A stretch of 64,000 nt of DNA from DASRBN01 sp035294305 (GTDB lineage: Bacteria; Chloroflexota; Ktedonobacteria; Ktedonobacterales; Ktedonobacteraceae): NCBI GenBank assembly GCA_035294305.1, contig DATGLD010000036.1, positions 1 through 64,000 on the forward strand, written 5' to 3'. This document shows positions 36,360 through 44,923 of this stretch, piece by piece. Position numbers and translations under genes: made by a program. Under the pieces are notes generated by a model, which saw only the letters and a program-made list of their open reading frames with translations, searched no databases and had not been told where the DNA came from. Position 1 is the stretch's first letter, and each line of letters begins with the position of its first letter.

Positions 36360-37520
36360 TCAATTTACTATCTCACGCGAGAAAATCGCCATCTGCGAAG
36401 GCGCTCCAACCTGCGAGTCTTCCGGCCCTATCGACAGGAAACGAACAGAATAACTGAACTGTGCTGCTACCCTGTTTGCCCACGTCTGAAATTCCTGGCG
36501 CGTCCATTCAAAACGATGATCTTTGTGGCGAAACTGGCCGGTAGGCAATGTTTCAAACTTGACATTATATTCCGAGTTGGGCGTCGTTATTATTACCGTC
36601 GCGGGCCGGGCAAACTCGAAGAGAACCCGTTCAAACGCAGCAAGACGTGCCGGGTCCAGGTGCTCTATGACCTCGACAACCGCGGCAGCATCGTATCCTT
36701 CCAATCGTTTATCCCGATAAGTCAACGCGCCATGGAACAGTAGAATACGTTCCTTCTGCTTAGCAGGTAGACGATCAAGATTCAAGCGATCCCTGGCTCT
36801 TTCCAGAGCACGATAGGAAACATCCATGCCGGCAATCTTGTCAAAAGCTTTATCGTGCAAGAGCATTTTAAGCAACTTGCCTTCGCCACAGCCTAAATCA
36901 AGCACTCGCGTTGCTCTCGCCTGTTTAAGCGCTGCCATGACCGCTCCCAGGCGCTGCTCATGTAAACTCAAACGCTCCTCGAGACGTTCTTCTCCAGCAT
37001 CCGATTTTTCCGTCGCCACATCCTCATCAGGAGCATCCTCAGCCGTCAAACGTGCGATCGCATCGCGCGTCAAACTTCGCTTGTGCTTCAGATAACGATA
37101 GGCGATCTGCTCGCGTTCCGGGTGGGTTTCTAGCCATCCTTTGCCCCGGCGCAACAATTTTTCGACCTCATCATCCCCTATCCAATAATGCTTGTCATCA
37201 TCCAGTACCGGGACAAGCACATAGAGATGCGTCAAAAGATCACACAAACGACAACTGGCTTCCAGGGTGACCGTGTAATAAATGCTCATGCCCCATTCTG
37301 GATAGGTTTCATCCAGCATATGAGGTGTGGCAGCTACCCTATAGCCCAATGGCTCAAAGAGACGCTTGAGCAGGTTTTCTCCCCCACGACAAGGCAAGAC
37401 AGCAACCTTCGCCCGCAAAGGAATCTTCATTTCGGCCAGTTCCTGGCGAACTGCACTATGCCCATTCAGAGCCGTCCCATAGACCTGCGCAATGGCGACA
37501 CTGAGAAACGAGGAAGCCAC
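36360..37520 (-). CDS. hen1: Hen1 RNA 2'-O-methyltransferase, C-terminal part after in-frame TAG
   Basis: This is the catalytic portion (386 codons from the GTG directly after the stop). Seen are the SAM site (ATRVLDLGCGEGKLLKMLL), EVIEHLDP with the metal-binding Glu and His residues of Hen1, and RHKDHRFEW with the second His. The N-terminal part lies in the same frame across a single TAG at 37521-37523. Hen1 2'-O-methylates the 3' end at the break before Pnkp seals it, which prevents re-cleavage. The N-terminal domain supports methylation and contacts Pnkp. Whether this half is translated alone from the GTG is open; no ribosome site is obvious. 78 nt separate its stop from pnkp. Confidence 0.85.
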   Translation of the reverse strand: MASSFLSVAIAQVYGTALNGHSAVRQELAEMKIPLRAKVAVLPCRGGENLLKRLFEPLGYRVAATPHMLDETYPEWGMSIYYTVTLEASCRLCDLLTHLYVLVPVLDDDKHYWIGDDEVEKLLRRGKGWLETHPEREQIAYRYLKHKRSLTRDAIARLTAEDAPDEDVATEKSDAGEERLEERLSLHEQRLGAVMAALKQARATRVLDLGCGEGKLLKMLLHDKAFDKIAGMDVSYRALERARDRLNLDRLPAKQKERILLFHGALTYRDKRLEGYDAAAVVEVIEHLDPARLAAFERVLFEFARPATVIITTPNSEYNVKFETLPTGQFRHKDHRFEWTRQEFQTWANRVAAQFSYSVRFLSIGPEDSQVGAPSQMAIFSREIVN

Positions 37521-37760
37521 CTAAGGGCGGTCATTGACATACTGCTCCAGCGAAACCGCGCCATGCGAACCGCGTACTAACTGCACCGGATCGACATCCA
37601 GCAGCAATGCCGCAGTACAGGATTCGTCACTGACTTCTGGATAGAATATATGAGCCTTGCCGAACGAAAGCGCGAATGATTGCACCCTGGCCGGATTTTT
37701 ATGTAGCAAGTAACCCAGGTCAGTAGCCGGTTGGTAAGTTGTCGTGATTGTCAGCAACAT
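37521..37760 (-). pseudogene. hen1: Hen1 N-terminal part, ended by in-frame TAG
   Basis: 79 codons from the ATG at 37760 (GGGGAG just upstream). It begins MLLTITTTYQPATDLGYLLH, contains VQSFALSFGKAHIFYPE and ends QYVNDRP before TAG. Family members continue here with a Tyr and then ASSFLS, which is exactly what the next frame codes. So a TAT or TAC codon most likely became TAG. The two pieces together give about 466 codons, the normal Hen1 length. It is called a pseudogene fragment unless the stop is read through. Confidence 0.8.
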
Positions 37761-37941
37761 ATATCTCCCCGGGAGGCTTTGTTGTAGAGGCATTGTAACA
37801 TTGCAGGGTTCTGTTTACAATACATCGCCTCTGCCCTTACTTTTCCCCGCCTTGACGTCCTTGCTACAATTAACCTCGATATCCTAACACAAATATCTCT
37901 CTATTCGGGCTATAGGAAATTTTGGATCGAATGCAGTTAAT

Positions 37942-40512
37942 ATGAACGGATCAGTATATTTTCCTCCCGGCGCACGCCGCCTTCCCAGGCGCCTCTCGAA
38001 ACTTTTCAAAAGCGAGTATGCAGCTTTTCAGCAATCCATTCAGGGCTTTGCTTCTGAGAGCGACCGGATACAATATGCTTCCCTGATGCTGATACGGCTC
38101 ATGTTCGTCTACTTCTTGCAAAAGAAAGGCTTGCTGCATCACGATACTCACTACCTGCGCAACCAATTGCTTTCGATTCGCGAGAATAGTCAGGAAAATA
38201 CCTCTTTCTATCGCCATTTTCTCCTACGTTTTTTCCATCATGAATTGACCGGCAATGAGCCTCCAGTATCAAGAGATACACTTCCTGCCAGCATCCCAGC
38301 GCTCAATAGTAGTCTGTTCGATGTCCCCGAATTAGAGCGCCGCAACGCCAATATCGACATACCCAACGCGGCTTTCGCCAGGCTCTTTGCTTTCCTCGAT
38401 ACGTTTGAGTGGCAGATCGAGGAATCTCCTCCCTGCTCCGGCAATGCGATCACCCCAGATATGCTCAGCTACATCTTTGAAAAGCTCATCAGTCAGAAAG
38501 AACTGGGCGCTTATTATACGCAGGCGGACATTTCCGAATATATCGCCAGGAATACTATTCTTCCTTTCCTCTTGCATGCCGCCGAAAAAAAGTTCCCCGA
38601 TGCTTTTCATGCTGGTGGATGTATCTGGCAATTACTGTGCAATGATCCAGACCGCTATATCTATCCCGCCCTGAAAAAAGGGTACGAGTATGCCTTGCCA
38701 CAAAGCATCGTCCCTGCGCCAACAAATGCTTCTCGACAGACTGAATGGAATAGGCTGGCCCGTGAGCCATTTGCGCTGCCGGGCGAGACCTGGAGCGAGG
38801 TTATTGCACGCCGCGAGCAATACGAGCAGCTTCATTCCTTGCTAGCATCAGGCAAGATACGCTCTATAGACGAGCTGGTGACGTATAACCTGAATATTTC
38901 CCTGTTTGTGCGAGATATCATCGAACATTGCGAGCACCCGGCGTTATTGTTGGCTTTTTACGAAGACCTGGCCCAGCTCACCGTGCTTGATCCTACCTGC
39001 GGCTCCGGGGCTTTCCTGCTGGCGGCACTTTCTATCCTCGAACCCCTCTACGATGCCTGCCTCACCCGCATGGAAGCGATGCTGAGTGGTTGTGAACCAG
39101 GAAGCGAGCCAGGGAAATCTACCAGTTCAATAGCTAGCGAACCCCAATGTTCGGTTTTCCGTGTCATACTCAAGCAGATGAGTTTCTATCCCAACCGGCG
39201 CTACTTTATCCTCAAATCGATCATCACCAACAACCTGTATGGGGTGGATATCATGCAGGAGGCGGTTGAGATCTGCAAATTGCGCCTGCTGCTCAAACTC
39301 CTAGCTCAAGTCGAGCAGGATGAAGCTGTGGAGTCACTAGCGGCTACCGATTTCAATATTCATGCTGGCAATATCCTGGCCGATCATAACAGTGAAGCAG
39401 GCATACCGATCAGGTACGAGCGAGACTTCCAGCGATCATCATGGTTCGTCGAGCTCTATAGCATCATACAAAACGGCGGGTTCGATGTGATTATCGGCAA
39501 CCCGCCCTACGTGGAGTACGAGATCGTCAGCGCCTCATATAAAGTGAATGGCTATCGAACCTTATCGACCGGCAACCTTTACGCGCTCACGATTGAAAGA
39601 TGCTCCGCGCTATTGGCACAGGATGGCCTGTTTGGGATGATCGTTCCATCCTCGGCAACCTGCACTAGCGGCTATTTGCCCTTGCAGAAAATCCTGCTAG
39701 AGCAATCATCGCTACATATCTCTTCGTTCAGCGACCAGCGCGGTAAGCTCTTCGACATTCCTCATCCGCGGCTCTGCATTATTCTCTTTACAAAATCTGC
39801 CCATCCCAAACGTGTCTACTCCACGCCCTACATAAAATTGGGACGTGAGCTGCGCGAATCGCTCTTTCAACGGCTGACCTACGTCGAAGTTACCGACCTG
39901 GTGAGGCCCGGTAGTATTCCGCGCTATGGCTCCTCTATCGAACGAACTCTGCATATGAAGATACATGGTCAGGCACACCGGTTAGGCGATTATGCCGTTA
40001 AAGCCAGCGGCAACATGGTTTATTACACTCGCAAGATGAGCTGGTATGTCCAGGTAACTCCCTTTATCCCGAAAATCCTCGATGAACACGGCCAACTGCG
40101 TCGTCCCTCGGAACTCAAGATGCTCGCCTTCTCATCACCTGAACAGGCCAATATTGCTTTTGTGGCGCTGAACTCGAACCTGTTCTACTGGTTCGTCACA
40201 ACGGGCAGCGATTGTCGCAACTTAAACATGCGCGAGGTGCTGGGATTGCCGCTCGACGTCGAAGGGATGGAGAACGCTAGTCGCCATGAACTGTGTAAGC
40301 TGGCGGCTGACCTTGCACAGGATTTGCAAGCTCATTCGGAGCACCGGAAGATGCATTTCAAAGGCATAGGAACACTTACTATCCAGTGCATTTTTCCGGG
40401 CAGATCTAAGCCCATCATTGATGAAATTGATCGTATATTAGCAAGGCATTATGGGCTTACAGATGAGGAGCTGGATTTTATTATCAACTACGATGGGAAG
40501 TACCGAAACTGA
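37942..40512 (+). CDS. Eco57I-type (type IIG-like) N6-adenine DNA methyltransferase
   Basis: The protein has 856 residues. The N-terminal helical part is MLIRLMFVYFLQKKGLLHHD. ISQKELGAYYTQADISEYIA follows near 190, then the SAM site VLDPTCGSGAFLLAAL near 350 and the catalytic NPPYVEYE near 520, as in gamma-class N6-adenine methylases. The last 300 residues (from about 560) resemble a TaqI-type target-recognition region. No PD-(D/E)xK nuclease motif could be found in the N-terminus, so it may be an orphan methylase or a component of a multi-gene defence system. It is divergent from hen1 across 181 nt. Confidence 0.85.
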   Translation: MNGSVYFPPGARRLPRRLSKLFKSEYAAFQQSIQGFASESDRIQYASLMLIRLMFVYFLQKKGLLHHDTHYLRNQLLSIRENSQENTSFYRHFLLRFFHHELTGNEPPVSRDTLPASIPALNSSLFDVPELERRNANIDIPNAAFARLFAFLDTFEWQIEESPPCSGNAITPDMLSYIFEKLISQKELGAYYTQADISEYIARNTILPFLLHAAEKKFPDAFHAGGCIWQLLCNDPDRYIYPALKKGYEYALPQSIVPAPTNASRQTEWNRLAREPFALPGETWSEVIARREQYEQLHSLLASGKIRSIDELVTYNLNISLFVRDIIEHCEHPALLLAFYEDLAQLTVLDPTCGSGAFLLAALSILEPLYDACLTRMEAMLSGCEPGSEPGKSTSSIASEPQCSVFRVILKQMSFYPNRRYFILKSIITNNLYGVDIMQEAVEICKLRLLLKLLAQVEQDEAVESLAATDFNIHAGNILADHNSEAGIPIRYERDFQRSSWFVELYSIIQNGGFDVIIGNPPYVEYEIVSASYKVNGYRTLSTGNLYALTIERCSALLAQDGLFGMIVPSSATCTSGYLPLQKILLEQSSLHISSFSDQRGKLFDIPHPRLCIILFTKSAHPKRVYSTPYIKLGRELRESLFQRLTYVEVTDLVRPGSIPRYGSSIERTLHMKIHGQAHRLGDYAVKASGNMVYYTRKMSWYVQVTPFIPKILDEHGQLRRPSELKMLAFSSPEQANIAFVALNSNLFYWFVTTGSDCRNLNMREVLGLPLDVEGMENASRHELCKLAADLAQDLQAHSEHRKMHFKGIGTLTIQCIFPGRSKPIIDEIDRILARHYGLTDEELDFIINYDGKYRN

Positions 40513-40712
40513 GCGAGTAGCACTTCGTTTTCTTGCTCAGTGTGATAGTGTTTTCATCCCTTGTAGAGAATAATTTGAACGCCGGTCCATCACTATCCGT
40601 CTCAGCAATACTTGTTTTTAGATGCCGTTTCATATATACTCCTATCCGGGGTTACAGACTCTTTTGGGACTCTTCATTCAGTTATTGATGGCAACCCGAA
40701 ATAGACAAAACA

Positions 40713-41153
40713 TTGCATCGTAATAGTGCGCAAAGCCGATTGCCGTTTTTCAGTCTTTCAGACTTGTTCTCGCCGGTAACCACGCAACAACAAAACACAG
40801 AGAATATTCTGGGGATCACGGCGCTCATTTTTTTCGTGGGCATGCTCATCTCATTAATCACTATCATACTGCAAATTATGAGGTCTTTTCGTAAGAAACT
40901 TTTAAAACGCAGTAGCGTATTGTGGATATCTGCGGCGACCTCTGCTATAATAGCTATCCTCATTGGGATACTCATCGCGATTAACATTTCTTTCAGTAAT
41001 TCCCTGGTTGCGAATATTTCAGCCGCAGTGGGCCTGGGCTTATTTGTCCTGGGCCTTGAGAGTCTTCTGGTGTTTATCATTGTAGGCATAAATATGCTCG
41101 TGATATACCTCTCGGGGCTCTCTTCCGCAAAATCAAACGTCTCTTTGCCTTGA
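40713..41153 (+). CDS. small membrane protein, four hydrophobic segments
   Basis: The frame has 146 codons, with hydrophobic stretches near 33-53 (ILGITALIFFVGMLISLITI), 69-90 (VLWISAATSAIIAILIGILI), 100-117 and 121-135. The start at 40713 is TTG with no good ribosome site, so the true N-terminus may be further in. The overlapping minus-strand frame is rich in Arg, Met and Ile and looks like its shadow. No family is recognised. Confidence 0.5.
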   Translation: MHRNSAQSRLPFFSLSDLFSPVTTQQQNTENILGITALIFFVGMLISLITIILQIMRSFRKKLLKRSSVLWISAATSAIIAILIGILIAINISFSNSLVANISAAVGLGLFVLGLESLLVFIIVGINMLVIYLSGLSSAKSNVSLP

Positions 41154-41204
41154 TCGCAGAGCTTTTTTCGTCAATTTTTCCAGGCCATAAAAATCTCTCT
41201 CTGG

Positions 41205-41243
41205 CAGAATGGCATGTCCGGGGGCCTGCCATTCTGAGCGCAG
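41205..41243. repeat. intergenic palindrome with GAATGGCA arms and AGCGCAGCGAAGAATCT tail
   Basis: CAGAATGGCA (41205-41214) and TGCCATTCTG (41227-41236) form a perfect 10-bp stem, followed by AGCGCAGCGAAGAATCT, which continues past the stem. It lies between the small membrane protein gene and the convergent Rieske gene and could serve as a shared terminator. I recall similar phrases as intergenic repeats in related genomes, but this cannot be checked here. Confidence 0.45.
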
Positions 41244-41354
41244 CGAAGAATCTCTAACCACTACCAGGGAATCACCAGAAAAGACTGGCTACCCGGTGAG
41301 GCATGAGAAGCGCGACCTGTTTCTTGCATTGTGCCCCCCATGCCCCATCAATTT

Positions 41355-42299
41355 TTAAGCGTGATCCAGCCGCCTCAACTCGATTTTGCCATTGCGAACG
41401 CGCAAGGCGAAGTTTGCCTCAGCATACACAGCCGGGCCGGTAACCACGGCCCCATCACTCATCCTGAAACAGGAACCATGCCAGGGACATTGCACGACAC
41501 CATCTTTAACGGTTCCCTCGTCGAGCGGGCCGCCCATGTGCGTGCAGGTGGCGCCAATGGCATAGATCGTACTGCCTTGCTTCAAGAGAACGGCAGGAAT
41601 ACCGGCGACATCGACGCGCGTCAGTTTGCCTTCGACCAGGTCTTTCTCGTCCATGACGGCAACGTAATCATCGGAGCCGCCTTCAAAAGCAACATGATTT
41701 ACGCCCACAGCTTTGGCAAAGCTGAGTTCGCCGCCAAGATAGGCCGAGAACAGCGAGGTCAAATATGCCGTGGTCGAAAGCGCTATTCCGGTGCGGCGAC
41801 TGCCGGTCAATCGCGAAATCCAGGAGCCAACATTCAACGCGGTGATGCCAAGATTGAGCAACCCATGCATCATGCCTACACGCCGGTCGGCGCCAATCTG
41901 ATCGCTCCAATCGGCGGCGCCCGTTACCGCCGCGCCTGTAGCTCCGAGCAAACCCAGCACCAGGGTTACATCCGCCCCGCGCGCGATCCCTTCATCCTCA
42001 TTAAATAGCCAGAGAAGATCAAGTACCATTGTAGCTGTCCAGGAACCAACGGGCACATCAGTGAACACAGGATGTAATGCGTGCCCCAGCCATGTTCCAT
42101 TCAGTATATCTTTGATCTTGCGATTGGGTTCGCCCGGCTGCCCAAAGAGCTGCAATAGCCAGTTCTGGAGAGGGTCAGCCAGCCTGTCGAGCCAGCTTTG
42201 ATTCTCAACAAATTCGCTGACAGCATGTCGAAGCGGTGGATTAGCGGGCGGCGTATCGGCCCAACTTTTCGTTTCGCCTGAAACGACTTCTGAAGACAT
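41355..42299 (-). CDS. DUF2231 membrane domain fused to a Rieske [2Fe-2S] domain
   Basis: The protein has 314 residues from the ATG at 42299, with AAGGA 9 nt upstream. The N-terminal half is a DUF2231-type membrane domain (GTWLGHALHPVFTDVPVGSW, then several helices to about 200). The C-terminal 100 residues are a Rieske ferredoxin with both cluster-binding motifs (CTHMGGPL and CPWHGSCF). It is probably a membrane-tethered electron-transfer protein. It is the last gene of a leftward trio with a methyltransferase (49 nt away) and an amidase. Confidence 0.88.
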   Translation of the reverse strand: MSSEVVSGETKSWADTPPANPPLRHAVSEFVENQSWLDRLADPLQNWLLQLFGQPGEPNRKIKDILNGTWLGHALHPVFTDVPVGSWTATMVLDLLWLFNEDEGIARGADVTLVLGLLGATGAAVTGAADWSDQIGADRRVGMMHGLLNLGITALNVGSWISRLTGSRRTGIALSTTAYLTSLFSAYLGGELSFAKAVGVNHVAFEGGSDDYVAVMDEKDLVEGKLTRVDVAGIPAVLLKQGSTIYAIGATCTHMGGPLDEGTVKDGVVQCPWHGSCFRMSDGAVVTGPAVYAEANFALRVRNGKIELRRLDHA

Positions 42300-42348
42300 C
42301 GATCGTATTCCTTTCTTAACTAACGGACAAGGCAGGTCGTCTTGCCCC

Positions 42349-43290
42349 TTACTCGACAGTAAGCCAACAATAATCACGCGGCGGATTCAGGCCCAATACG
42401 GAAAATGGAACTCCTGGCTGCCGTCGTTCTAGTATATAATTAGCAACCTGCTCATTACCAGCATAGAAGCGCCTGGCACAGCGCAACGCGCTCTCTAATG
42501 AGCGGAACTGCACGTACATTTCTCCCTGTACCGGCAATGTGACATGCTGAAACCCATGCCGCGCCAACCATTCATAATCCTCGACGCGTGGCCAGATAAT
42601 CACAATTTTCCCCCCACACTTCGTCACGCGCCGCATCTCGGCCAACCCTGCTTCACCTCCTTCTGCCGGGTCGGCAGTGAATGCCGAACATGACAATGCC
42701 AGATCGACGCTTTCATTCCCCAGAGGAAGTTCATCAAAACTCCCATGCAATGGAATGATACGCCCGGCATCCGCGCTATCCGCCAGCTTATTTTGCAAAA
42801 TTCGTAACAGGCCAGGTGAAGGTTCCACTGCATAGACCTTGCTGGCACCATAACGAGCGCACTCGAACGAGGCTCTTCCACTGCCTGCCCCCGCGTCGAG
42901 CACAATCTTATCACGAATATCAGGCTCCAACTGTTTAAAAATGTCCGGGTGCAGGTACTCACCCTCTGTCAGTTCATTATATAATTCTGGCGTCTTCCAG
43001 TAGGTCAGTTCCCAAAAGAGTTTGTCCAGTACGTCGCGACGAGCGTTCTCTACCTGACCTTGTGTATATGACCGGCGCAGCGCCTGCAGAAAACGCGAAC
43101 GTCGCGACAATGGCATAATATGCTCGATGCGTTCTAAGAGGCTTTCTGACGCGCCTTGCAGGGCTATTGCCAGTGTTTCGATTGAGAGACCGAAACCATT
43201 ACAGCCCAGGATGCCCTGCATTGTTTCGTCATCGAAGACCAGCAAGTCTTCCAGGGAAAAAGGATTTGCAAACAGAGCATTGTTTGCCAT
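42349..43290 (-). CDS. SAM-dependent class I methyltransferase
   Basis: The protein has 313 residues. The SAM-binding core is near 130-230: IVLDAGAGSGRASFECARYG (motif I), VYAVEPSP (acidic end of strand 2), LPLGNESVDLALSCSAF, then EMRRVTKCGGKIVIIWP. The N-terminal 100 residues do not match a known helical cap. The substrate is unknown. Its ATG lies 3 nt after the amidase stop, so the two are almost certainly co-transcribed and possibly coupled. Confidence 0.87.
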   Translation of the reverse strand: MANNALFANPFSLEDLLVFDDETMQGILGCNGFGLSIETLAIALQGASESLLERIEHIMPLSRRSRFLQALRRSYTQGQVENARRDVLDKLFWELTYWKTPELYNELTEGEYLHPDIFKQLEPDIRDKIVLDAGAGSGRASFECARYGASKVYAVEPSPGLLRILQNKLADSADAGRIIPLHGSFDELPLGNESVDLALSCSAFTADPAEGGEAGLAEMRRVTKCGGKIVIIWPRVEDYEWLARHGFQHVTLPVQGEMYVQFRSLESALRCARRFYAGNEQVANYILERRQPGVPFSVLGLNPPRDYCWLTVE

Positions 43291-43293
43291 AAT

Positions 43294-44601
43294 TTATGCA
43301 TCCTTCAATATTGCGCCCAGTTTTTCCGCCCAGATCAGCACACGTTCATCGCCCATGTAAGCTCCTACACATTGGAAGCCTAGGGGCAAACCATTCTCCA
43401 CGCGTCCCGCAGACAATGAGATGGCAGGCAGTCCGGCATGTGTCCAGGGCAGGTTCATGATGGAGCTACCTGTGGTGGTAATTCCCGCCGGCGCCGGCCC
43501 AGGAGCCGAGGGACATACCCACAGATCAATCTCATTTTGCTGCATCGCTCGCTCCAACTCTTGCCGCAACAACAGCCGGCCAGCCCTGCATTCCGCCAGT
43601 TCCTCAGCGCTCACTCCTTGTCCCTCGCGAATAGCCTCTGCTGTTCGCCTGCCATAAAGGGGCGCATATCTCGCAAACCAATCCGCATGTACCCGAGACA
43701 TCTCGGCTGCGACCATGCGCATGTGCCGGGTATTAATGGCCTCGATGTCTTGCATGATGCTCACTCGCCGTACAAGATAGCCCGCAGATATGAGAAGAGA
43801 TAGCTGCTTCTCGAAAGCCGCTAACCCTTCGGGCGACGCCTGGGCAAGATAAGGACCGCCAGGCACACCAAGGACCGGTAATCTGCCTGGCTCTGGAACG
43901 CTTACCGGCTGCCAATCGTTGCACAGCAATGGAGCAACCAGCATTGCGCCCGCGACGTCCTGCGTAAAAAATCCCACCGTATCGACCGATTCCGCGCACT
44001 TGATCAAGCCCACCGTAGAAATACGGCCAAAACTCGGTTTGAAGCCAACGATGCCACAAAATGCCGCCGGGCGGATAGTCGAACCAATCGTCTGCGTGCC
44101 AAGAGCCAGCGGGCAGAAGCCCGCCGCGACAGCAGCAGCGGAACCACTGCTCGAACCACCAGGGGTGTACTCTAAGTTATACGGATTGCGCGTCGGTCCA
44201 GGTTCAAAATAGGCAAACTCTGTAGAGGCCGTCTTGCCTAAAATCAAGGCGCCGGCATTGCGTAGTGCCTGAACGCACTCGGCCTCGGGACCGGCAAACA
44301 ATTCTGGAGGGAGCTTTGATCCAGCGCGAGTTGGGAAGCCATCGACACGAAACATATCCTTGATGCCCACCGGAATGCCATAAAGAGGAGGGCGTCCAAC
44401 AGCGTTTGGAAAGCGCGCCTGCAATGCCCGAGCCTCGGCCAACAAGCGCGAACGGCGTTCCAGTTCTGGCAGCAGCGCGTGAATATGCGGTTCGATGGCG
44501 TCAATGCGATCACAAATCTCATCGATATATCCCGGCAGACTCACTTGATCGGCACGCAGCGCGGCAGCAGTTTCAGCCAGCGGTGCGGGAAAAATTAACA
44601 T
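43294..44601 (-). CDS. amidase signature family hydrolase
   Basis: The protein has 435 residues from the ATG at 44601 (GAGGAG 6 nt upstream; an in-frame TTG at 44607 is less likely). The Ser-cisSer-Lys triad is visible: Lys in YGIPVGIKDMF, the cis-Ser region GGSSSGSAAAVAAG, and the nucleophilic Ser in LGTQTIGSTIRPAAFCG. It is related to GatA-like and allophanate-type amidases but stands alone without gatB or gatC, so a small-molecule amidase is more likely. It is the first gene of the amidase-methyltransferase-Rieske operon. Confidence 0.92.
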   Translation of the reverse strand: MLIFPAPLAETAAALRADQVSLPGYIDEICDRIDAIEPHIHALLPELERRSRLLAEARALQARFPNAVGRPPLYGIPVGIKDMFRVDGFPTRAGSKLPPELFAGPEAECVQALRNAGALILGKTASTEFAYFEPGPTRNPYNLEYTPGGSSSGSAAAVAAGFCPLALGTQTIGSTIRPAAFCGIVGFKPSFGRISTVGLIKCAESVDTVGFFTQDVAGAMLVAPLLCNDWQPVSVPEPGRLPVLGVPGGPYLAQASPEGLAAFEKQLSLLISAGYLVRRVSIMQDIEAINTRHMRMVAAEMSRVHADWFARYAPLYGRRTAEAIREGQGVSAEELAECRAGRLLLRQELERAMQQNEIDLWVCPSAPGPAPAGITTTGSSIMNLPWTHAGLPAISLSAGRVENGLPLGFQCVGAYMGDERVLIWAEKLGAILKDA

Positions 44602-44923
44602 AGCCAACTCCTCTCAACCAGCGCAAGTAAATGTGTTGGTAATTCTGCTTATTTAAGCATATACTAAGGATAGAGGCGATAGCAAAAATGCCCCTTGCCT
44701 TTTTCCAGCATTTCCTGGTATAGTAGCTTATAGAAGGCTTGGCACCGGAATTGCCTTCAACGTCGAACGTAAGCAGAGCGCCGATCTGGAGCATGGGGTG
44801 TGCACGCTTAAACCTTCGTCGACAGCCCGTATATTATTCACGGAAGCCATAATATAGTCCCTACCATGTTGTCCCTCCAAAGTTGGGATCACTCCCTAAT
44901 GAGAGAACAAGGAAGAAAAAGGG
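44602..44923. other. 322-nt divergent intergenic region, amidase operon and polyprenyl synthase
   Basis: No reading frame is convincing. A possible rightward promoter (44695-44724) is listed separately. No riboswitch or repeat is recognised. Confidence 0.4.
44695..44724 (+). promoter_or_regulatory. possible promoter of the polyprenyl synthase gene
   Basis: TTGCCT and TATAGT are separated by 18 nt, about 200 nt ahead of the coding start at 44924. The hexamers are imperfect and the distance is long, so confidence is low. Confidence 0.3.

Noticed and set aside
40508..40541. 7-bp inverted repeat ACTGAGC/GCTCAGT over the stop of the DNA methylase gene.
   Set aside because: The stem is short, the loop is 20 nt and there is no U-run; this is expected by chance in a window of this size.
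40682..41089. Minus-strand frame of 135 codons opposite the small membrane protein.
   Set aside because: Its composition (many Met, Arg and Ile, irregular) is that of a shadow frame; the plus-strand frame has ordered hydrophobic segments.
44760..44840. Possible cobalamin-type riboswitch text in the amidase/polyprenyl synthase gap.
   Set aside because: Only weak, scattered resemblance; no conserved core or paired elements could be drawn.
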